Source: an uncultured Prevotella sp. (GTDB taxonomy: Bacteria; Bacteroidota; Bacteroidia; Bacteroidales; Bacteroidaceae). From it: a stretch of DNA of 40,230 nt. The notes under the pieces were generated by a model. That model ran no database searches. It was not told the DNA's origin and saw nothing but the letters and a program-made list of their open reading frames with translations. The DNA lies in NCBI GenBank assembly GCA_937874345.1, contig CALNBT010000120.1, forward strand, positions 1 to 40,230, given 5' to 3'. This document shows positions 34,564-40,230 of the stretch, piece after piece (within the stretch, counting starts at the first letter, position 1; each line of letters starts with the position of its first letter). The position numbers and the translations under genes were made by a program.

Positions 34564-35979
34564 TTATTTAACCAACAATTTTGTTACTTGATTGCCCGAT
34601 TTTACAATATAGGTACTCTTTGGCAAATCGCTTATCATCACTTTGGTATTCTCTGCTGTTGGATTGATTGTTTTCACCAATTTGCCTTTTGCATCATATA
34701 TCCTGATTAATTTGGATGCCTGTGTCTGATGTATCGTGATGAATGATGAGGTTGGATTGGGAAAGACCGACAGTTGTTGGTCTGTCGTTTCGGACGCTAT
34801 GCCACTGGTGGTCGATTCGATCTTCATCGAGCAAATTTTGTCATTCCAATCGGTTCCAATCCAGCTTGTCGATGTCGTCAGTAGACGTTCTGTGCCGCTT
34901 ATGTCGGCATTGGTATAGATTGTAACTTTGTAACCGCTGTTAATCTTCAGCGAGGTGATATCATTAGCCTTGATTCCATAAAGAGCCATCTCTGCTTGTG
35001 TAAAAGTTCCGACCGGTAAACCGATTGCATATCCTCCATAGTTGATGTCGCTGTAAAAGGTAGCAACAGGTGATGATGTTGACTTTGTTTTGAAAACGCG
35101 ATTGATGGCCGAAGCCCATTCGTTTACATTGCGCGCTTCACTGTTATAATTCCAAAGGAAACCACCGACAACGCCAGATGTATTTTTCCAGTTTTGAAAT
35201 TTGGTTACCATGTCGGATAGATTGCTGCTGGATTCACAATCATATCCAACCCATATCGGAATACCGTTAAAGTTCCAGTCTGACGGGTTATTGTAGGCAC
35301 CGCCTCCATAAGTTTGAAGGTAAATCAGATCACAGGCACCACTTCTGTTTTGATTCAATTGCGAAACAAGCGCGTACCAAAAGTTTTTATTCATGTATGG
35401 TGCTACAGTCGTTTTATATCCTAAATCGTACATCATCGTGTGAAACTGCGCGGCCGTATTGACATCATACGTTTGTTCGTCATCATTGTTAACGGCAAAG
35501 ATTTCTGGAATGGCATCCTTCAATGCCTTGAAGTTCTTGTACAACATCGAATTTTCTGAAATGCCTTGCGCTGCTATAAGCGTTTTGATATGGTCGTAAG
35601 AGGCATTACCCCATCCGCCGATACAAATTTCAACACGGTTTATACTCGTTGGTTCTGTTAAAAGCGAACGCACATCACTGATGTAGTAGGGCTGAAATTG
35701 GTCGAACACATATTTGCCGTTCTGACAGATAATTCCTCCTGCTTCAGCAGGTCTTTGGTTGGTCCAGTCGTAATCTGTTGTTAAGGTTCCGTCTTGCTCT
35801 ACATTCACATTGAATAGAATGGCGTTGGTATAGCCCGAATTTTTTAGATTAGGAATAGCGGTCGTTCGTGTACGACGGATGTGTCCACACGCGTAAATAC
35901 CCGACTGTGCGTATACTTCAGTGCCACTTAATACGAATAGCAGCATGAAAATCAGTTTCTCTGTAAATTTTGAAATCAT
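34564..35979 (-). CDS. GH18-like secreted protein with beta/gamma-crystallin and T9SS sorting domains
   Basis: The 471-residue protein has a signal peptide (ending VYAQ), a GH18/chitinase-like barrel (residues 26-297; ICIGGWGNASYDHIKTLI is the SxGG-type strand), a beta/gamma-crystallin-like domain (305-388: VATFYSDINYGGYAIGLPVG, SSWIGTDWNDKICSMKI) and a T9SS type A sorting domain (402-471: LSVFPNPTSSFITI, IRIYDAKGKLVKT, ending KLLVK). The GH18 DxxDxDxE motif is seen only partly as FAVNNDDE (161-168): the last Asp and the catalytic Glu remain, the first two Asp are replaced. It may therefore be a weak enzyme or a glycan-binding protein. It should be exported by the T9SS that porZ serves. Confidence 0.82.
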   Translation of the reverse strand: MISKFTEKLIFMLLFVLSGTEVYAQSGIYACGHIRRTRTTAIPNLKNSGYTNAILFNVNVEQDGTLTTDYDWTNQRPAEAGGIICQNGKYVFDQFQPYYISDVRSLLTEPTSINRVEICIGGWGNASYDHIKTLIAAQGISENSMLYKNFKALKDAIPEIFAVNNDDEQTYDVNTAAQFHTMMYDLGYKTTVAPYMNKNFWYALVSQLNQNRSGACDLIYLQTYGGGAYNNPSDWNFNGIPIWVGYDCESSSNLSDMVTKFQNWKNTSGVVGGFLWNYNSEARNVNEWASAINRVFKTKSTSSPVATFYSDINYGGYAIGLPVGTFTQAEMALYGIKANDITSLKINSGYKVTIYTNADISGTERLLTTSTSWIGTDWNDKICSMKIESTTSGIASETTDQQLSVFPNPTSSFITIHQTQASKLIRIYDAKGKLVKTINPTAENTKVMISDLPKSTYIVKSGNQVTKLLVK

Positions 35980-36051
35980 TTGATAGGGTTATAAAGGTTC
36001 GTTTCTGTTTGCTAATAATATCTATAACGTAGAATATCAAGGTTTATACGG

Positions 36052-36082
36052 CAAAGTTACCTTTTTCAGTTGGAGAATCAAA
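36052..36082 (-). promoter_or_regulatory. Bacteroidota-type promoter of the GH18-like gene
   Basis: On the minus strand TTTG (36079-36082), 19 bases, TAACTTTG (36052-36059), the same two elements as the mutS promoter. The ATG at 35979 follows after a leader of about 65 bases. Confidence 0.78.
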
Positions 36083-36658
36083 ATTGTTGCAAAAGAATAT
36101 AGAAGTAGTCTTTGAATAAATGTAAAATACTTGCTCAATCTGATCTTTCAACAAACTTGCAAGATAAGATACATCTGCTTGACAAAATGTAAACAGGTAA
36201 AACGGCATTCAAAGTCATTCATATCACAAGCCAATCTGCATGCTTTTGCTTCTCAAACTCATGCAGATTGATGATTCTGGTCCTTGTTTCTGATTAATTG
36301 ACAATATCGTTATGAAAAACATCAATATAGTAACTTTATGACCGTAAATCTGCCCCTGGATGGCAAATCTTGTTGAAACAGGCCCTGATGGCCAACACAA
36401 AGAGGTCTGCTAAAGTTACTGTGTATCTTGTTTGCTAAAAAGTTCCTTTTTCATACCCTTTATCTATCTCTTTTTCTTAGCCATTGATGGATTTTACGAA
36501 CATCTCTTTGACACCATTTCTAATTTGACTCAAATATCAATTTAACTTATTTTTATATTCCACTCAGGCAAGCTACTTGAACATTTGATTTTAATAGATG
36601 TATCTGATAGATAATGATACAGTTTTAAACATAAGAATAACTATTTAAAAAACAAAAA
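36083..36658. other. Gene-free gap with hairpins
   Basis: No coding frame is convincing in these 576 bases. An 11-bp perfect inverted repeat with a 17-base spacer (36232-36242 with 36260-36270) and a TGTATC/GATACA pair (36599-36604 with 36616-36621) are present. The second lies upstream of the lipoprotein gene at 36659 and could be part of its control. No classic -33/-7 promoter is evident; AACATTTG at 36580-36587 is one base off the -7 consensus. Confidence 0.45.
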
Positions 36659-37219
36659 ATGGAAATGAAAAGTATTTTCAAGACAATGACGATGGCAGTA
36701 TGCTGCCTTAGTGCTGTGATGCTTACATCTTGTGGCGATGACAACAATGACAACGCTGGTTTGAAATTCAATGTGGCCAAAGTAGAGGTAGCACCAAGTG
36801 TTTCTGCCAATGTGACAATTGGTAACGGAACACAGCCATTTACAGTAAAGTCTATAGACGAAAAGATCGCTACTGTCAAGGTTGATAAAAACATCATTAC
36901 TGTTACAGGCGTTAAGGAAGGCAAGACCTCTATTATTGTTACTGACAAAAACAAGCTATCAGGTACGCTCGCTGTCAATGTGATTACACCACTTTCATTT
37001 GATAAGGCAAATGTAAGTGTTGGCATTGGCAATGAAGCTGAAATAAACATCAAATCAGGTAAGGCACCATACACAGTAAGCGTTACAGACACAAAGATTG
37101 CTACTGCCACTGTGAAAGATGCCAAGGTTACGATCAAAGGTGTTAAGGCTGGAACGACTACTGTAAGTGTTCTTGATGCGAATAAATTGGCTGGAACGAT
37201 TACCGTTACTGTACAGTAA
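36659..37219 (+). CDS. Lipoprotein with two tandem Ig-like repeats
   Basis: The 186-residue protein has a lipobox (VMLTSCGDDNND, Cys at residue 25 from the first Met) with acidic residues after the Cys, a pattern that in Bacteroidota favours export to the cell surface. Two repeats of about 74 residues, 35-108 and 112-185, align along their length (for example DEKIATVKVDKNIITVTGVKEGKTSI with DTKIATATVKDAKVTIKGVKAGTTTV), so the mature protein is an internal duplication of a Big_2-like beta-sandwich. Two Met codons six bases apart (36659 and 36665) are possible starts. It is transcribed alone, ending in a terminator, just upstream of the NigD-sigma operon. Function is unknown; a surface adhesin-like or structural role is inference. 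Confidence 0.82.
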   Translation: MEMKSIFKTMTMAVCCLSAVMLTSCGDDNNDNAGLKFNVAKVEVAPSVSANVTIGNGTQPFTVKSIDEKIATVKVDKNIITVTGVKEGKTSIIVTDKNKLSGTLAVNVITPLSFDKANVSVGIGNEAEINIKSGKAPYTVSVTDTKIATATVKDAKVTIKGVKAGTTTVSVLDANKLAGTITVTVQ

Positions 37220-37241
37220 ACGACCATATTCAAGTCTTTGG

Positions 37242-37277
37242 AGAAGAGGGAAATTCTCTTTGAGCGTTCCCTCTTCT
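37242..37277 (+). terminator. Terminator-like hairpin after the Ig-repeat lipoprotein gene
   Basis: AGAAGAGGGAA (37242-37252) pairs perfectly with TTCCCTCTTCT (37267-37277) around a 14-base loop, followed by TTC. It separates the lipoprotein gene from the NigD operon. Confidence 0.7.
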
Positions 37278-37311
37278 TTCATAAAAGGCCGGCCCTTTTC
37301 TTAAATTTTTA

Positions 37312-37319
37312 TACATTTG
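37312..37319 (+). promoter_or_regulatory. -7-like element upstream of the NigD gene
   Basis: TACATTTG matches TAnnTTTG, but there is no TTTG at the -33 distance, so the promoter may depend on another sigma, possibly the ECF factor encoded in the operon. This is inference. Confidence 0.45.
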
Positions 37320-37379
37320 TAGCATCGATCAGGTAAGCTGGAATATCAACATAAAATAGATTAAAAAGGAGGAATGGAG

Positions 37380-38060
37380 ATGAAACGGTTATTATTTTGC
37401 TTTCTTAGTGTTTTGGTTGTCTTAGGTTCATTAGTTTTGTTATCATGTTCTAACGATGATGATTTTGATAATTCTATCAATTATCCGAATGCACTGGTTA
37501 CGATCAAAACGAATAGTTCTACTGGGCAGGTTTATTTTCAGTTGGATGACTCAACGACAATTCTCCCGGTTAATCTAAAGACTTCTCCCTACGGTGACAA
37601 GGAATTAAGAGCTCTTGCAAACTTTAGAATCCAGGATGGACAGAATGGTCATTATTCAAAAAGTGCTTATGTGAATTGGGTGGATACCATACGCACAAAG
37701 AATATGGCCCAGAGCTTAGGATTGCATAACGATGATGTATATGGGAAGGATCCCGTAGAGGTCGTTAACGATTGGACTACCATTGTGGAAGACGGATATC
37801 TTACATTACGCTTTCGGACATATTTTGGTAATGGAGCAAAACATACCATGAGTCTTGTTAAAGGTGAAGATCCCTATGAGGTAGTGCTCCATCACAATGC
37901 TTCAGGTGACACAAATGGTGGTGTTGTTCGTGATGGTCTTGTGGCGTTCAGACTTAATGATCTTCCTGACACACAGGGAAAAGCAGTAGACTTAACATTG
38001 AAGTGGCAATCATTTACTGGTATGAAAAGTGTTAAATTCAAATATATCAGCCGTAAATAA
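37380..38060 (+). CDS. NigD-like lipoprotein
   Basis: The 226-residue protein belongs to the NigD family, named after a gene of the nigrescin bacteriocin locus of Prevotella nigrescens. The lipobox LVLLSCSNDDDF (Cys23) has acidic residues after the Cys, consistent with surface export. Then come an N-terminal OB-like beta part (residues about 38-80) and a C-terminal beta domain (YLTLRFRTYFGNGAKHTMSLV, VVRDGLVAFRLNDLPD, KSVKFKYISRK). I chose ATG 37380: AGGAGG at 37368-37373 is six bases away, whereas the ATG at 37374 would touch it. That is an unusually good ribosome site for this phylum. The sigma gene follows after 29 bases. Confidence 0.9.
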   Translation: MKRLLFCFLSVLVVLGSLVLLSCSNDDDFDNSINYPNALVTIKTNSSTGQVYFQLDDSTTILPVNLKTSPYGDKELRALANFRIQDGQNGHYSKSAYVNWVDTIRTKNMAQSLGLHNDDVYGKDPVEVVNDWTTIVEDGYLTLRFRTYFGNGAKHTMSLVKGEDPYEVVLHHNASGDTNGGVVRDGLVAFRLNDLPDTQGKAVDLTLKWQSFTGMKSVKFKYISRK

Positions 38061-38089
38061 TTTCAATAGAAGGTCTCCTTATTATATTA

Positions 38090-38641
38090 ATGAGCTTGTT
38101 TGGATATAACAAAGAACAACATATTATAAGCCTTTTTTCAAAGGGCGATGCCCTCGCCATGGATAAGCTCTATGACGAGTATGCGGATTATCTGGCCAAA
38201 GTCTGTTCGCGATATATTCAAAATCAGGATGACTTGCATGATGTGCTCCAAGAAGCTTTTATTAGAATCTTTACAAAGATTTATACATTTGAGTATAGAG
38301 GTAAAGGATCTTTAAAGGCTTGGCTTACAAGGGTAGTGATCAATGAGTCTCTTCATTTTCTAAGAGACAACAATTCAAATATTTTTGTCGATAATGATGT
38401 AGACTTGCCGGATATCACTGATGATGAGCCAGATATTGATAGCTTGTCTATCACCCAAATAACAGATACCATTCTCAAGCTGCCACCAGGTTACAGGGCT
38501 GTTTTTAATTTATTTGCGATAGAAGGCAAAAGTCATAAGGAGATTGCAGAACTTCTCAATATCAAACCGGATACTTCTGCATCTCAATTTCATAAAGCAA
38601 GAAATATGCTTGCAAGAATGCTTAAAGAGCAAAACATATAG
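38090..38641 (+). CDS. ECF sigma factor (sigma-70 family)
   Basis: The 183-residue protein has sigma region 2 (ALAMDKLYDEYADYLAKVCSRYI, DDLHDVLQEAFIRIFTKI, with KGSLKAWLTRVVINESLHFLR) and region 4 with a helix-turn-helix (LPPGYRAVFNLFAIEGKSHKEIAELLNIKPDTSASQFHKARNML). The acidic linker between (DVDLPDITDDEPDIDSL) is typical. It is cytoplasmic and would be held inactive by the membrane protein encoded 11 bases downstream. In B. theta an ECF21-type sigma (Das1) pairs with the Dma1 anti-sigma; whether this one belongs to group ECF21 needs a profile search. Confidence 0.94.
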   Translation: MSLFGYNKEQHIISLFSKGDALAMDKLYDEYADYLAKVCSRYIQNQDDLHDVLQEAFIRIFTKIYTFEYRGKGSLKAWLTRVVINESLHFLRDNNSNIFVDNDVDLPDITDDEPDIDSLSITQITDTILKLPPGYRAVFNLFAIEGKSHKEIAELLNIKPDTSASQFHKARNMLARMLKEQNI

Positions 38642-38652
38642 GAGATACGACA

Positions 38653-39924
38653 ATGAAGGAAAAATGGCTTGATAAATTACATTCACGAATTCAAAGTGAA
38701 AATGTAAAAGCTCCCAAAGGTCTTCTCGACGACATCAAGATGGAGATGCTTCGCCGTGGAATAGCTCCCGTGCATTCTACCAAACAGAAGGTAAGGATGG
38801 TACCTTTATGGATTTATCGTTCAGCCTCTGTTGCTGCCATATTTGCTGTTGGTTTATATTTGGGTGATATGCTTATTAACCGGTCTCCTTTGTCTAAACA
38901 GGTTGCTGTCGTGCTGGATCATAACAAAAATGTTGCTTCGAATTCTTCAATAAAAGAAGCAAGTACAAAAAAACATGTACCGAATGCCGTAAAGTTCGTG
39001 TCATCTATTTATAAAGGTGCACAAAAAAGTTTTAGTGATAACACGTTGCTTGCCAGCAATTCTTATAATTATAAAGAAAACGAGATTCTTAGTAACGATA
39101 AAACGATCGAAAGACAGCAGGTAACACAGAGTCAAACCCCAGAAAGAGCAGATAGTTTAGGTAACGCTCGGTCTATAAAGCAACAGACAAGAGAATATCA
39201 GGGAAAGGACCCTATATCGTATGCAAAGAATAATGCCCGGTCTTCCCGCTTCAGCATCGGGACATCTTATAATGGTGGGGTTGGAACATCAAGCAATACC
39301 CAAGGGCTGCTGTTGGCATCAGCAAATCCTTATGGCGACTATTCACCGGAGTTCTCGGGTGACAATATACAGGATTATGTAACAGGGTCGGAAGGGACCA
39401 GAACTGCCACAAAGCATCATCAACCCATTAAATTTGGCATGTCCGTAAGGTACAATATTGATAATCGTTGGAGTTTACAGACAGGTCTTACTTATAGTCG
39501 TCTATGCTCTGATTTCTCGTATAGCAGAGGGACAGAAAGCTATGTCGTAGAGCAAAATCTACATTATGTAGGTCTGCCTGTAAATGCAAGCTATAGTCTT
39601 GTTAAGACAAATAGAATAAATCTTTATACAACCGTAGGTGGTGAAATAGAAAAACTTGTGAAAGGCGAGTCAAAACAAACTTTTGAAAATGCATCTAAAG
39701 CGAATTCTAATAACGTTTCCGTTAAGGAAAATAATCCCATGTTCTCGTTAAATGCAGCCATTGGAGGAGAATACAGATTTAGCAAGGATGTCAGTGTTTA
39801 TGTTGAACCTGGCGTGAGCCATCATTTCAACAATGGTAGTAATGTTGAGAACATCTATAAAGACACCCCCACTAATTTCAATCTGAATATCGGAATCAGA
39901 GTAAATTTAAATAAGCAGCAATAA
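38653..39924 (+). CDS. Dma-like envelope-spanning anti-sigma factor with C-terminal outer-membrane beta-barrel
   Basis: The 423-residue protein has no cleavable signal. Residues 1-50 are a charged helical segment (MKEKWLDKLHSRIQSENVKAP, LLDDIKMEMLRRG) suited to bind the sigma factor; residues 55-76 are one membrane helix (SASVAAIFAVGLYLGDML); residues 80-195 are a Ser/Asn/Lys/Gln-rich linker; residues 197-420 form about eight amphipathic strands (IKFGMSVRYNID, WSLQTGLTYSRL, HYVGLPVNASYSL, FSLNAAIGGEYRF, VSVYVEPGVSHHF, NLNIGIRVNLN), an OmpA/OMP_b-brl-like barrel. This is the order reported for Dma proteins of Bacteroidota, which span both membranes. The pairing with an ECF sigma upstream (11-base gap) supports the call. 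Generic annotation would be a porin-like protein. Confidence 0.85.
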   Translation: MKEKWLDKLHSRIQSENVKAPKGLLDDIKMEMLRRGIAPVHSTKQKVRMVPLWIYRSASVAAIFAVGLYLGDMLINRSPLSKQVAVVLDHNKNVASNSSIKEASTKKHVPNAVKFVSSIYKGAQKSFSDNTLLASNSYNYKENEILSNDKTIERQQVTQSQTPERADSLGNARSIKQQTREYQGKDPISYAKNNARSSRFSIGTSYNGGVGTSSNTQGLLLASANPYGDYSPEFSGDNIQDYVTGSEGTRTATKHHQPIKFGMSVRYNIDNRWSLQTGLTYSRLCSDFSYSRGTESYVVEQNLHYVGLPVNASYSLVKTNRINLYTTVGGEIEKLVKGESKQTFENASKANSNNVSVKENNPMFSLNAAIGGEYRFSKDVSVYVEPGVSHHFNNGSNVENIYKDTPTNFNLNIGIRVNLNKQQ

Positions 39925-40127
39925 GAAAGAGCGTCTTTGTGATTTGCATGACAGTGCTTATACTGATTTCACGTGCAACAATCGTGAAAACTTGAGTAGC
40001 CGATATCAAATTGATTTCTACTTTTCCACAAATGTTAATGATGAAGTCCGATTGATTATTTTGTGTAAGTCTGTCTGCTACTATTCAATGAAAAGGATAT
40101 TTAGGCTCAGTAGGAAAACGGTGGGGA
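39925..40127. other. Gene-free stretch between the anti-sigma gene and the transposase
   Basis: No protein-like frame or clear terminator is visible. The 3' end of the insertion element must lie somewhere here, but I cannot place its terminal repeat without the other end of the element. Confidence 0.4.
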
Positions 40128-40230
40128 TTATGCATATAGCTTTGATATTCTGAAGAGAAAGAACCTCTTATCTGCTACTCCTCTGAGGTTTGCTCTAAAC
40201 AGCTTGATCTTAGCATTAAATGATTCTGCC
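40128..40230 (-). CDS. Transposase (ISL3/ISAon1-like), C-terminal end only
   Basis: On the minus strand the last 33 codons before a TAA at 40128-40130 read AESFNAKIKLFRANLRGV then ADKRFFLFRISKLYA. This is the conserved end of DDE transposases of the ISL3/ISAon1 type, in which AESFNAKIK surrounds the catalytic Glu and FFLFR-K-YA closes the protein. The frame is open to the right edge, so the main part of the gene lies outside. It marks an insertion element next to the NigD-sigma-anti-sigma operon. Family level is from memory of the motif, not from a search. Confidence 0.75.
   Translation of the reverse strand, partial: AESFNAKIKLFRANLRGVADKRFFLFRISKLYA

Noticed and set aside
36625..37233. Minus-strand frame of 202 codons opposite the Ig-repeat lipoprotein
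   Set aside because: Its repetitive Val/Thr-rich sequence is the mirror of the repeat protein; the plus strand has the lipobox and domain structure.
37287..37294. GGCCGGCC palindrome before the NigD gene
   Set aside because: It is a rare 8-base palindrome in AT-rich DNA, but it stands alone and most likely belongs to the tail of the preceding terminator region.
39944..40153. Plus-strand frame of 69 codons after the anti-sigma gene
   Set aside because: It overlaps the readable transposase end on the other strand and has no family resemblance.
1..40230. CRISPR arrays, tRNA or rRNA genes, phage genes
   Set aside because: I saw no regularly spaced repeats, no cloverleaf-like sequences with T-loop GTTCRA motifs in the gaps, and no phage structural genes; a tRNAscan run would be needed to exclude a tRNA fully.

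Overview
The window reads as chromosomal DNA of a Bacteroidales bacterium, most likely a Prevotellaceae member. Grounds: Bacteroidota-type promoters (TTTG, 19-20 nt, TAnnTTTG) before many genes; a PorZ-type type IX secretion (T9SS) protein plus a cargo protein with a T9SS C-terminal sorting domain; NigD, DUF3108, DUF4254 and bacterial GH3 (auxin-responsive-like) families; the long form of IspG; and periplasmic glycan hydrolases. The species is inference.

Layout. 1-5.9 kb: the 3' end of a GH2 beta-galactosidase with a strong terminator, then mutS and a periplasmic histidine phosphatase on the minus strand. 6.0-12.4 kb: a conserved unknown gene, then a plus-strand run of rpoN, a degenerate PAP2-like membrane protein, purE, ispG and an aldo/keto reductase of the Gpr/YghZ type, ending in a perfect 25-bp inverted repeat. 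12.7-19.0 kb: minus-strand envelope genes (GH20 hexosaminidase, DUF3108 protein, Ig-like lipoprotein, GH3-family adenylating enzyme). 19.2-26.3 kb: a HAD phosphatase, two conserved unknowns, and a leuS-yitT-rdgB operon with a long structured leader. 26.4-28.7 kb: porZ.

28.7-29.2 kb is the most notable non-coding stretch. It is very AT-rich, carries three exact TTATCCACA DnaA boxes and several near matches within about 390 bp, and sits where the plus strand changes from C-rich to G-rich. I interpret it as the chromosomal replication origin (oriC). To its right lie rubredoxin, a GT9 glycosyltransferase with a DUF4254 partner, and acpP-fabF-rnc, where RNase III carries a 110-residue acidic tail.

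34-40 kb is accessory: a sulfatase remnant broken by a frameshift and an early stop, a GH18-like/beta-gamma-crystallin protein exported by the T9SS, a 0.6-kb gene-free gap, an Ig-repeat lipoprotein, and a NigD lipoprotein - ECF sigma - envelope-spanning anti-sigma operon. The last protein has a cytoplasmic anti-sigma-like N terminus, one inner-membrane helix, a periplasmic linker and a C-terminal outer-membrane beta-barrel. That is the architecture of the Dma (dual membrane-spanning anti-sigma) family linked to vesicle control in Bacteroides thetaiotaomicron. The right edge cuts into a transposase whose last 33 residues can be read on the minus strand.

The genes mainly combine housekeeping near a probable origin (mismatch repair, fatty acid, isoprenoid and purine synthesis, RNA processing, leucyl-tRNA charging, nucleotide-pool cleaning) with outer-envelope functions (glycan hydrolysis, T9SS, lipoproteins, envelope-stress signalling).
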